DNA of 18,775 nucleotides from Globomyces pollinis-pini (lineage: Eukaryota; Chytridiomycota; Chytridiomycetes; Rhizophydiales; Globomycetaceae): positions 1 through 18,775 of the forward strand of contig MU621223.1 in NCBI GenBank assembly GCA_025399215.1. Direction: 5' to 3'. Shown piece by piece: positions 1 through 9,098 of this stretch. Position 1 is the stretch's first letter; each line of letters starts with the position of its first letter. A program made the translations under genes and the position numbers. The notes beneath the pieces were generated by a model. It was not told the DNA's origin. It ran no database searches and worked only from the letters and a program-made list of their open reading frames with translations.

Positions 1-100
1 AGTTGCTGAATTCTTGCATGGTAGTAGATGTACAAGACATCTATATGAATACTGCTTTTTGGATGGGTATTTAATCCCCACCGCTTTTTTAGTTTTGAAT

Positions 101-310
101 AAAATACATTAAAATGAATATGCTTTCTTACTATATTTACAATAATTAGTCTTCCAGTGAATCAGTTCAATGATTTGTGGTTAGATGGTTCATTGAATCC
201 TTCTGTTTATACTGGCGAATGTATCCAAACTAGATCTTCTGTAATCTTATGAAAAATGAACAGCATTCTGTTACATTTAGATACTTTAGTCGCGTTTTAT
301 TAACAGCAAT
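101..310 (+). repeat. Diverged direct repeat, copy A
   Basis: Matches copy B at 1916-2160 in the same orientation. Shared blocks in the same order are AAAATACATT (101), ACAATAATTAG (139), TGAATCAGTTCAA (158), TTGTGGTTAG (175), TGTATCCAAA (220), TGTAATCT (240) and TATTAACAGCAAT at the end. Small indels separate the blocks and neither copy keeps a common reading frame, so the repeat is probably noncoding. Copy B ends about 25 bases past the WDR70 stop, so the repeat may be a duplicated 3' flank of that gene. No homologous WDR70 coding sequence is visible beside copy A. Confidence 0.7.
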
Positions 311-597
311 CGTTTGACCTTTGTAATGAAAGACAAATGATATCAAAGAAAATGATTCAAAACTAGGACCGAGGTGCAATCTATAGATAGAATAGGCTTT
401 TTTGATACAGATTGATATCAGTTTCATATCTTGAGTTGACATTCCCTTGTCCATGACATGACACTGTATAAGAAAAACAGGAACACTGTCGGAAATGGCA
501 CTATACAGTGGAAGCATGCAGTAATATCAGCCATTATTTTACTGGACTTTGAAGAGTTTGATCTGATCACTTTTCATTTTTTAAATTCAGTACCTAG

Positions 598-877
598 ATG
601 AAGGCAGTGAAGATTGGATTGGGAAATAGGAACAAGTCGGATACTCCATTAATCTCATACCTGCAACGGATATTCTCTGAAGAAGGTCGTTACGTTTCTG
701 TTTGTTGGATCAAAGCCAGTTAAGAAAAACAATATCAAGTTAGTAGCTGTAAAATGCACTGTTTGTAATGGACTGTCTAAGTTACTCTCAAATCATACAA
801 AGAAACATAAACCGCTTCGACCATTCAGAACGAATTCAAATTGGGTTATACCAGGGCCAAATCAAAGTATGGAATGA
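598..877 (+). other. Short overlapping ORFs with a CxxC...HxxxH motif, possible relic gene
   Basis: An ATG at 598 opens a 41-codon frame. An overlapping frame, open from 653 to a TGA at 875-877, encodes a basic stretch containing VKCTVC followed by SNHTKKHK, that is C-x2-C-x9-H-x3-H. The spacing is not that of a classical C2H2 finger (12 residues before the first His). A very short intron could join the two frames into a protein of about 75 aa, but no donor/acceptor pair is convincing. It could be a decayed gene, a small metal-binding protein or chance. I recognise no family. Confidence 0.2.
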
Positions 878-1034
878 ATGATCCTCAAATGGCGCCAGCT
901 GAAGATTAAGTAGGAGTTTAATATCATTTATGGTAGATTCTATCTAGTCTTTCGGGTCATTAGTGTATTTATCAATTGGAAAATGGACATCGATGGTATT
1001 TGGTACACTTATGAATATCAGAAAGGTAAACCCA

Positions 1035-1085
1035 CATTCAAGTAGTTCACTCTCAGGTGCAGTTACCAATACAGCGGATAATTGT
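1035..1085 (+). repeat. Inverted-repeat fragment, left copy
   Basis: This 51-base stretch matches the reverse complement of 1490-1540 at 44 of 51 positions without gaps. Read on + it translates in part as IQVVHSQVQL and then reaches a stop. The partner reads IQVVDSPMQL within a longer open frame on -. The two copies lie on either side of the 1112-1232 foldback but are not symmetric around its centre, so roughly 230 bases have been gained on the right or lost on the left. Confidence 0.7.
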
Positions 1086-1111
1086 CTTTTATTAAAAAGC
1101 AATTAAAAGAC

Positions 1112-1232
1112 AAAATCAAAACTGATATCAGCTACATATGTAGTACATTCTTGGACACAAATAAAGTCGTAAGTTAATTTTATTTATGTCCACGAATGTA
1201 CTACATATGTAATTTATATCAGTTTTGATTTT
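1112..1232. repeat. Foldback element: 54-bp inverted-repeat arms, 13-nt loop
   Basis: Arms 1112-1165 and 1179-1232 are reverse complements at 49 of 54 positions with no gaps. The 13-nt loop is 1166-1178. Each arm carries the self-complementary core TACATATGTA. Immediately to the left is a second, perfect 10-bp hairpin (TTGTCTTTTA at 1082-1091, TAAAAGACAA at 1104-1113). Arm length and near-identity are far beyond chance. Candidates are a foldback/MITE-like element, the joined ends of two inverted elements, or a transcribed hairpin RNA. No transposase gene is nearby and no clear target-site duplication was found. Confidence 0.85.
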
Positions 1233-1383
1233 TTCTTTCAAATCCTGTTCATCAACACCCTCGGCATAAAGACGGTGATCTTTCACCTGATTTTGAATAT
1301 ACTTCCTATAATGTTAGTAGAAAGAAATACTCGAGCAATGCTTGAGCTTTTTGCGAAACTTTCTCTTGAAAGTAACGTTCGCG

Positions 1384-1620
1384 TTAGGTAAGTTTGACAA
1401 GACCAACTGGTATAGCTTCCGCCTTCTGCACCAGTTCTGCTAGTGCTTTCAAGTAGTTGCCTTTTACGGTGTCTTCACTGGAACAATATACAATTATCTG
1501 ATGTAGTTGTAACTGCATCGGAGAGTCAACTACTTGAATGCACTTTAGCGAAAATGAACCATTAATCATTTTAGAATGGTCAAAGTCAGCTGCGTGGTTC
1601 CGAGAATCACCGTGCAGAGA
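1384..1620 (-). other. Unrecognised 78-codon open frame, possible gene remnant
   Basis: Open from just after a TAG (1621-1623 on -) to a TAA at 1384-1386; the first ATG is at 1569. The N-terminal half contains CIQVVDSPMQLQL, the part duplicated in inverted orientation at 1035-1085. Most base differences between the two copies change the amino acid, so there is no sign of purifying selection. I recognise no domain. It is probably a fragment of a former gene or mobile element. Confidence 0.25.
1490..1540 (-). repeat. Inverted-repeat fragment, right copy
   Basis: Reverse-complement partner of 1035-1085 (44 of 51 positions). It lies inside the open - frame at 1384-1620, whereas the left copy is interrupted by a stop shortly after the match. 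Confidence 0.7.
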
Positions 1621-1915
1621 CTACAAGTCACTTCGATATTGGTTTGGTGTCAAAGAATCTCTTGTCAAGTCTAATTATCATGTAAAGTCTATGGCACTGT
1701 ATACCAAAGCAGTATCCTGGAGACATACTGAGTCTCTCCGAGATGGAAGAGCCAAATCCAACAAGTGTGCTAGTAGTGCTGCTGAACTAGCACACGTGCT
1801 AGATTCGGCAGTCATTACCCTAATGGACGCTTAGGCCGAACATAGAAGCTAATGTAATCGCAGTCATCTTCCATTCTCCAGACGTTTTCTAAAGTATTTT
1901 TTGAAATATTTCGGT

Positions 1916-2160
1916 AAAATACATTAATATATTTTCATCTATATTCACAATAATTAGATTTCAAATGAATCAGTTCAAAATGCTTTGTGGTTAGTTGCAA
2001 ATGGTTAATACATTTCTGCTGCTTTTACTGATGCATGTATCCAAATGAGATCTCTTGTAATCTCTATACGATATTCAACATGAAAAGGCATACTTAATTA
2101 TCAACAACATTTACTCGGTTATTCGTAAACACCGCGATCGCGTTATATTAACAGCAATAA
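1916..2160 (+). repeat. Diverged direct repeat, copy B
   Basis: Partner of copy A (101-310), same orientation, about 1.8 kb away. It contains the same ordered blocks with extra bases between them, for example around 1995-2035 and 2065-2135. It ends about 25 bases from the WDR70 stop codon and so occupies that gene's 3' flank. Confidence 0.7.
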
Positions 2161-2185
2161 TTGTATCATTTAAACTACAATGCTT

Positions 2186-4140
2186 TTACTTTCTTCTACG
2201 TTTCTTTTGGTCTCGAATAAATTCAGCTTCATCTTCATAAACGCTTTTTGCCAGCACTGGTTTATTTACATCCTGTTTACCCGCATACGCAGGTGAAATC
2301 CAATATGGATCATCTGTGGTTTGTTAGTACTTGAAATGTTACTTTTAGCAACTTCGGCATATTTCAGAATTGCTTCTCTAGGATCTTCTTGCCTTCGGTT
2401 GTTTTTGATGACATGTTTCATACTAGGTATTTAAAGTATAATAATTTTACATTTGTTGTGTCAATGTGGTACCACCCCTTCCTTTACTATCGATCTTTGT
2501 TTCGTGTGGTAATTCTAAAGGTTATAATGATGGAAAGGTATACCTGGTTTACGTAACGCTCTTTCTTTTGTCCATGACATTTTGATTGGTTGAACAAACG
2601 CACCATCTTCATCACGTTTTTCTTCCTCTTCTTCTTCTGGTGGTTCCAGAAGTTCACCACTTGCTTCAAATCCTCTCCTAATAATAATTAAAATAATGTT
2701 GATTACATGTAGATATCATAATCATCTACAGCAAGTTTTCTTGGTTTTTTAGATAATGGTACCATTACACCTCCCACACTCAGGTCCGGATCATACAACA
2801 CTTGTACATCACCATTACCCAACCCAGCAAATATTTGATTCATTTTCTTTGGCCATAGCAATCTAATACATGATGTAGCTGTTTCAAATTCAACAACTTT
2901 TTCCAAAGTTTTTGAATCAAATACCAAGACTTTTCCAGGTCCAGCATCTTTCTTGACAGAAGTTCCACAAAGAATGTATCTTTCGTTTGGAGAATAGATA
3001 GCATTGGCCTCTTCATGGAAACTAACAACATTGTTTGCTTCACCAATCGATTTTTTACTATTTCTTAAATCCCAAAGTTTTAAAGTATCATCTAACGATC
3101 TTGAAAAAATGTGATGACCATTTAAAGAATACTGCACGCAAGTAATTGGATTGCCAGCCATATGAGCTTTATCAATAGTCTAATCAATTAATGTTCCAGT
3201 GAAAAGTTACCAATAATGGTATACTAGTGGTTGTTGTAGAATTCCAAACTCGAATATGTCCTGCACTATCACCAGCAAGAATGTTTCGACCATCATGTGA
3301 AAAAACAGCCGAAGTAATAGGATCTTTGCCTACATTACCCTTTGGTCTAACAAATAATGCATTTCGTGATGATTTTTTATCCATTACATCCCAAACTCTC
3401 ACAGTTGAATCTAAATTTGTTAGTTTTTTTATATGTTACCAAGTGAACTGGTTAAAAACAATGAATTATCGTTTGGATGCCATTGCAGTGATGTTAAGGC
3501 TGCAATATGACCTTTTATATGTCTAAAATCTCGCAAATATGGATCTCCCTTTAAAAATTTATGCCTAAATATATCAATAAAAACATAATTACACTTCATT
3601 TCCATCTTTGTCATACAAAATGGGTTGCCAACAACTTGGAGCAACAAGGAATGAATCACCACTGTTGCTAAATTGAATATCACGAATTGGATTTCCTTCT
3701 TCTGGTTCCATTGATTTGAAAGGTTTCATTACTGAACTCATTCCATGAAAATCCCACATTTTAACTGTATTATCTCGTCCACCAGTAATGAATCTGGAAT
3801 TAGCTCGATCTACAGAAAAACAGCAAACAGTCTTATGATGGTCAACTAAACTACAGAATGACTTGATTGGAAGTTCATCTACTCGATTATCATCCTCTGA
3901 ATCGTCATCGTCATCATCATCATCTTCATCATCACTTTTAACCGTTAGAGACTTCATATTCTTTTCTGTTTCAATCTGTTGATCCTCATGAATTACTTTT
4001 TTTGATTCTACTTTTCGTTTATTATCGATTTGTTTGATGACTGTTGTAGGGTTTATATTTACTTTAGCTTTCTCTTCCTTTGGAGCTTTTTTACCAAATC
4101 CAACAGGTAAACCCATTGCTTTCATCATCAATTCATCCAT
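2186..4140 (-). CDS. WDR70: WD repeat-containing protein 70 (WDR70 / gastrulation-defective 1 homologue)
   Basis: Eight exons on -: 4140-3593, 3564-3440, 3410-3211, 3179-2707, 2677-2544, 2514-2451, 2422-2343, 2313-2186. All phases agree, giving 583 aa (human protein about 650). Introns are 28, 29, 31, 29, 29, 28 and 29 nt. The start matches the family, whose N-terminus carries MGxxGFGKK (here MGLPVGFGKK, residues 9-18). An acidic run (DEDDDDDDDDSEDD) lies at about 71-84, then WD40 repeats from about 97 to 430 (FITGGRDNTVKMWD; STVRVWD; DDTLKLWDLRN). The tail keeps family signatures: GRGGTT, DPREAILKYAEVAK and DPYWISPAYA, ending in basic KKRRRK, a possible nuclear signal. The human and fission-yeast proteins are nuclear and linked to CUL4-DDB1, H2B ubiquitination and DNA repair; that role is transferred from the family. 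Confidence 0.95.
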
Positions 4141-4331
4141 TTTTAATAAAGAAAAACTTTCCACAAAAAAACAAAATTTTGTTTGGTATTTTACTAATGA
4201 AATAATAGATTCAATGGATATTAAAAGGAAAAAGAACTTTGGCTTAAAATTCGGTATTTCATTCACAAAAATTAAAATGCAAAGTTTTGGATGCAAAGTG
4301 TTAAAATATATTCAAAGAATAATTCATACAA

Positions 4332-4736
4332 TCACCAGACGATGTATGAAGGATACTTTCCCAAATGAGTTGAAGCATCCAAGTACCCTAAATCTACCAA
4401 GCAATAGATTAAATCCTCAATAGATTGATCACTGAATGGAGATATAACATAAAGTTTTGGTTTGGTGATGGATAAGAAGTAAGAATGACATAATAGTCTC
4501 AATTTAATGGCTTTAAAAATTGGACTACCATTTGGTAAATCATTTTCTGTCAATTGGGAATTATAGAAAACTTCAGTTTCCATAATAGCTTCCCATGTTA
4601 AAGAAGGAGTTTCTGGTAATTGAATAAACCTTGATGATGCACGAAAGAATGAATATTCAAAGTAATTCAAGTGCGAAGCAACAACGTAGATGATATCATT
4701 CAAACAATCAATTGATCCGGTTTCCTTTACAGTCAT
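4332..4736 (-). CDS. Unrecognised 134-aa protein
   Basis: Single open frame. The ATG at 4736 is the first Met after an in-frame TGA a short way upstream, and the stop is TGA at 4332. It lies head-to-head with the kinesin gene (382 nt apart) and upstream of WDR70 on the same strand (191 nt). No signal peptide or membrane segment is visible. The N-terminal stretch, with IDCLNDIIYVVASHL then FFRASSRF, loosely resembles an F-box, but the usual LP start is missing and the rest (IKLRLLCHSYFLSI, SDQSIEDLIYCLVDLGYLD) points to no family I know. A 31-nt intron with an AAG acceptor near 4350-4380 is conceivable and would change the last residues. The length and amino-acid mix argue that it is real. Confidence 0.6.
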   Translation of the reverse strand: MTVKETGSIDCLNDIIYVVASHLNYFEYSFFRASSRFIQLPETPSLTWEAIMETEVFYNSQLTENDLPNGSPIFKAIKLRLLCHSYFLSITKPKLYVISPFSDQSIEDLIYCLVDLGYLDASTHLGKYPSYIVW

Positions 4737-5118
4737 TTTGCTTAAATCAATATCTCAATTTGTTAAGGAAAAATTAAATTCAAAAGATTGTTATTTGACA
4801 GGTGGCATGATGAGTCGATGGTGGTTGATGAGTCATTGGCTAGGATGTAACTATTCAAAACCAACATTGAAATCAATAGCCAATAGTTATGTACTTACCA
4901 CAACGAATTAAATCTAAAGTATTCTTTATAAACACGTAGTAGCTTAAATACTATGATTCTAAAAAAGTGAGCATATAATCGACAGAACTCCACAATAGCC
5001 GTTAATCAGTGAAATCAAGATCCAAAATGTTCATGTTCGAATGGTAACAAACTTAATTGTGTTTGTCGCGTTCTTTTAAACTCTGAAAAAACCAAACACA
5101 CCAGTTCAATTATTCCAT
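4737..5118. other. Divergent intergenic region
   Basis: 382 bases between the starts of the unrecognised gene (-) and the kinesin gene (+), presumably carrying both promoters. A + frame runs to 4911 and a - frame of about 30 codons lies near 4760-4850. Neither has a credible splice partner or recognisable content. No clear TATA box or RNA gene was found. Confidence 0.5.
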
Positions 5119-7963
5119 ATGAAATCTAAATCAACCATCAGTATTTATGGTCGAGTTAGACCATTAAAGAAAAACTCAAAGTTCAAAGCGGATGCTGGTC
5201 GATATTGGATAGAATCGAATAATGAAAAATCAAATATTGGATTTCATATTCCAAAAGACCAATTACAGGGATCGATAAATCATCAAAAAGAAAACTTTGA
5301 ATTTGAATTTGATAAAGTTTTTGATGTAGATACAACACAAGAAGAAATATTTGATGTTGTTGCCAAACCTGTCGTAGAAAGGTAATATGCTTTAAAATTT
5401 AAATCATTATTAGCTCTTTGACTGGATATAATGGAACCATATTCGCTTATGGTCAAACTGGTTCTGGTAAAACGTTCACAATTACTGGTGGTGCTGAAAG
5501 TTACGCTGACAGAGGTTTAATACCGCGAACAATACAGTATATTTTCAAATCAATAGAGACAGTAATCTTTGGGTCCTTTTTATTTGTAGGATTCCCAAAC
5601 ATCATATCAAATTCATATATCATATTTGGAGATTTACAGTATACACTCTATCATACAGTTAACAATTAGACGAATGTGGTTATGATTTATTAGATGGATC
5701 TAGAGATGCAAAAAAGTTGGAGGATTTACCAAAGGTTACTTTGAAAGTAGACGAAGATGAACTTATTCATGTTCGAAATTTATCAACTATACCTGTAAAT
5801 TCGGAAGAAGATGCGTTAAACTTATTATTTCTGGGGGACACCAATAAGACCATTGCAGAAACACCGTCAAATCCCTCCTCTTCGAGATCACATTGTATTT
5901 TTATCATATCCATTACTTCTCGTAGAAAAGGACAAGATGTTATAAGGAGAAGCAAGCTACATTTGGTTGATTTGGCAGGGTAATTAATGTGAACTGGATT
6001 TAATGTTTAGTTCTGAACGTGTTGCAAAAACTGGAATTGATGGAACATTGCTCAAAGAGGCTAGACATATTAATTTATCACTGCATTTTTTGGAGCAAGT
6101 TATCATTGCACTTCATGAAGCATCAAAAGGCAAAAGACCACATATCCCATACAGAAATTCAATGATGACCAGTTTACTAAGAGATTCATTAGGAGGGAAT
6201 TGTAAAACTACTATGATTGCAACAATCGCAGTCGAACAGCTTCTTATTGACGTAATTAAAAGAATATAAATAATTCTCAGGAATCTATCTCAACATGTAG
6301 ATTTGCACAACGTGTTGCCTTAATATCAAATAATGCAACATTAAATGAAGAACTAGATCCCGCATTGCTCATTGAACGTTTAAAACAAGAGATATCTAGA
6401 CTAAAAGCGGAATTAGCCATTGCTAGAGGGGATGAGAAAAATGAATACCCAGACGGTTTACCAGATTACGAAAAAGAAAGGTTGGTTAAATATATCATTA
6501 ACCTTTAGAATTAAAGACGCTGTAAATAATTATCTTCAGGATAGTTCCCCTGATGCTGATTTGGTGTTTTCAGACTTCAAAAAAATTCAATATGCATTTG
6601 AAGTACTGAAAGGCATTATAAATTCCGGTGATGCACGACTCCGATCCAATAATAGATCCATAGGTGGTCGTTCTAGTGAGATGATGGTCAATCAGGATGG
6701 TTTATCATCAGAACAAGTTCAACAAATCGAAAATTTAAAAAAATTAGCAGAGCATCGTGATAACGAAATAAGTAATTTGATTTATTTTGGACTAATTTTT
6801 TCAGATATATTGGTCGGGATGATATCCCAATTAAAGGAAAAGTTAAATAAAAGTCCAAATTCCACTTCTGGACATTTACCATCACTGGTAAGAATATTAA
6901 TTGACAATTAGTCCACTTCTCAGCAAATAATATTACCAGATAGATCAGCTATAGTCAGTGATTCTCCGATTAGAAAAAGTGATGAGAAACCAGGCAACAG
7001 GACAGTCATTCCACAGTTTTCAACAGAAAAAGCAGAAGCATTTGAGCAATTCAAGAAACTATACCCATCAACAAGTTGGATTGATTCACAAAAACTGAAT
7101 TTAAAACAGAAATATGCTACTGCAAGAGCACAAGGTGCTCATGCCAATAATTTAAGACAGCAAATGAGTAACATACCCATTTTTTAACGATTAGCGAAAA
7201 TCAAGGAACAGCTTTCAAATCCAGATTTATCAAATCATGATCAGTTACGAGAAACATTGACAGAATTGATTACAAATTATAAATCAGCATACCAAACTTT
7301 GAAAACGTTAAAATCGGAAATTGAACATATGGAACACCTTTTGGAACAAGGAAGAATAAGAATGACAAGAGATTTCGAAACTTGGTTTTTGAATATTCAT
7401 ACCCAATCTAATTCAATACCGGTTCCATCTTTCGAATCAATTCCATCTGCAGTACAGAATGATGCAATCAGTAGTACAGAGAAACAAGAGCAAACAAGCA
7501 GAGTTGCCGTTGGAGCTTTTAGGAAGCAATCACCCCCAACGATACGAGAACTTTTATCTACTACCGAAATTAGACATCGTAGCAATTCAAAACCTGCTTG
7601 GCCACCATCAGGGATGGAAAATGATATATACCCAAGACCAAAATCTGTCTGTAAGTGATTTTTTTACTTATTATTATAGCCTCATTTTCTAAACCAAATT
7701 TAAATCCTTTAATACATATCCATCCAAAGACCGATTCATCGATCACCCTAGCTAATGAAGAAGTAATTCATATAAATCCACAACAGAAGCAATCAAGTAG
7801 AACGAGATCAAGAGTTATAGATGACAACGTGTACAAACGACCTTCTTCTGCACTATCGCAAAGCTCGACACGTAGTGACAATAGCTCAGTGAGAGAAGAT
7901 ATACAGGCATTTTATAAAGCCAGGCAAGAGTTACTGGCGAGACAAGGTTACCCACGGGAATGA
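5119..7963 (+). CDS. KIF6: Kinesin-9 family motor, KIF6-like
   Basis: Eleven exons: 5119-5381, 5414-5561, 5590-5638, 5670-5979, 6011-6251, 6281-6480, 6509-6771, 6805-6887, 6912-7167, 7195-7650, 7680-7963. Phases agree, giving about 850 aa (human KIF6 814). Introns run 24-33 nt; the eighth may instead end at 6923 (36 nt), also in frame. The motor domain spans roughly 5-345: P-loop GQTGSGKT (101-108), switch I SSRSH (224-228), switch II DLAGSE (254-259). KIF6-specific strings include [47 protein letters not shown] and [11 protein letters not shown]. Beyond the motor it keeps HRDNEINILV, a long coiled-coil-like part and a tail motif ([13 protein letters not shown]) matching KIF6's end. Kinesin-9 motors act on axonemal microtubules, so a flagellated stage is likely. 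The start aligns with the family N-terminus. Confidence 0.95.
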
Positions 7964-8167
7964 AGTAAAAATTGATAAGATCATGGGTTTCTAGTATAGA
8001 TATAGACTTAATATAATACACCAAAGCTACCGATTTTGCAGTTAATTATTTAGCGATTTCAAAATTAATTACACGATGGTAATAATTCAGAGACTACTAG
8101 GAGTTGAATGCTAAATATGAAATGATATGGAACATTTATATTTAAAAATTCAAAAAACCAATGGATT

Positions 8168-8966
8168 TCACAATGATAATGCTACACATGCAATTACAAA
8201 GGCCACAAATGATAAGGCACGCATAGTATCAGCACCACTGTTGGAATCAGGTTGAGTGAAAGTAATAGTAGATTGTCCAGGTGCGGAACCAACATTGGAA
8301 GGGATAACTAATTTACACATCGCATCATTTCCTTGACTTGATGGTGAAATGACATTCTTTGGATAACCAGCCTATATCAAGAATTAATTCAATCCATTAC
8401 CATGACAGAAGCAACTGCTGTTGATTGTGAAGCATCCACTCCACCAACACATATTGCCTGGACACTGTAAATCATATCTTTTGGTTGGACACCAGCTTTA
8501 GGTTTCACGGCAACGTTGAGAAAGTAAATCTGAGTAACGTTAAGCTAAGAATAAGCCAATAGAATAACAAACAGGAGCATCTGCACCACCACCATTAGGA
8601 CATTGTGGTTTGGGTTTCCCCCAATTTGCAACCAATAAACTACTTCCAGCTAATCCTTCACCACTACTTGGTGGAGACGAAAATGAAGTCCAAACACAAT
8701 CAACCTAGTTCAAAATGAATCCCCCTTTTTCCCCTACCTTTAATGTTGCATTGTATCGCGATGGGGTAGCTCCAGATGCATTTGTAAACGTGTTTGTGAC
8801 TGTTCCCAACACAGTGTATTGTGCATTTCTAACCAAACCTACAATAAAACATATTTGAGTAGTTACAAGCGGTATCTCCAGCTGGACAATTAATTATTCC
8901 AGGAATTGGAATATCTTGTGCTGCAACAAATCCAGCCATGATTGCAAATACAGTGTACATCAACAT
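8168..8966 (-). CDS. Secreted, probably GPI-anchored surface protein of unknown family
   Basis: Five exons on -: 8966-8867, 8838-8738, 8704-8573, 8544-8401, 8371-8168; introns 28, 33, 28 and 29 nt; 226 aa. The start at 8966 gives a signal peptide (YTVFAIMAGFVAAQ, cut probably after Ala16); a Met two residues later (8960) is the alternative. The mature part has six cysteines (about 27, 34, 70, 102, 143, 178), which could form three disulphides, and N-glycosylation sequons at N53, N63 and N113. The C-terminus is a hydrophobic tail (ALSFVAFVIACVALSL) after a small-residue stretch (DSNSGAD), typical of GPI attachment. The third intron starts GTTTGT, chosen because it alone keeps frame and the usual length. 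No domain recognised. A surface role is inferred from topology only. Confidence 0.85.
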
Positions 8967-9013
8967 ATCAAAATTCAGTTTAGAAATCGAGCTAAAATCA
9001 ATAAATGTATTTG

Positions 9014-9023
9014 TATTTATATA
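9014..9023 (-). promoter_or_regulatory. TATA-like box upstream of the GPI-protein gene
   Basis: TATATAAATA on -, about 48 bases before the ATG at 8966. A similar box lies at the same distance before the intact MFS gene, which favours a real core promoter element. Confidence 0.4.
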
Positions 9024-9098
9024 TTTATCGTGTTGACTATTATTTCCCATGAGTGTTTATTTGTTATTTATCAATTTATCAAACAAATCTGCAGCAAC

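Larger units (their letters stand above)
1..2185. other. Gene-poor, repeat-rich patch
   Basis: No convincing intact gene is visible here. The stretch holds two diverged direct repeats (101-310 and 1916-2160), a strong foldback (1112-1232), an inverted pair of coding-like fragments (1035-1085 and 1490-1540) and short ORFs I do not recognise. The first 110 bases are open in one + frame ending at a TAA near 110; this could be the tail of a gene off the left edge, but nothing identifies it. A 98-aa + ORF at 1538-1834 overlaps a - strand ORF and matches no family I know. The mix of partial ORFs and repeats looks like eroded duplicated or mobile DNA, which is an inference. Confidence 0.5.

Noticed and set aside
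230..517. 95-aa - ORF as a gene
   Set aside because: It runs into repeat copy A, whose partner copy B does not keep the frame; no family signal.
1538..1834. 98-aa + ORF as a gene
   Set aside because: Unrecognised, overlaps a - frame whose segment is duplicated elsewhere, and lies in a repeat-rich patch.
101..2160. LTR retrotransposon with the direct repeats as LTRs
   Set aside because: No reverse transcriptase, integrase or protease motifs between the repeats and no clear primer-binding site or TG...CA ends.
3900..3945. ATC/TCATC trinucleotide tract as an independent repeat element
   Set aside because: It simply encodes the acidic Asp run of WDR70, a common feature of that region.
4690..4911. 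73-aa + ORF upstream of the kinesin
   Set aside because: It overlaps the start of the - strand gene antisense, lacks recognisable content and ends before the kinesin's well-supported start.
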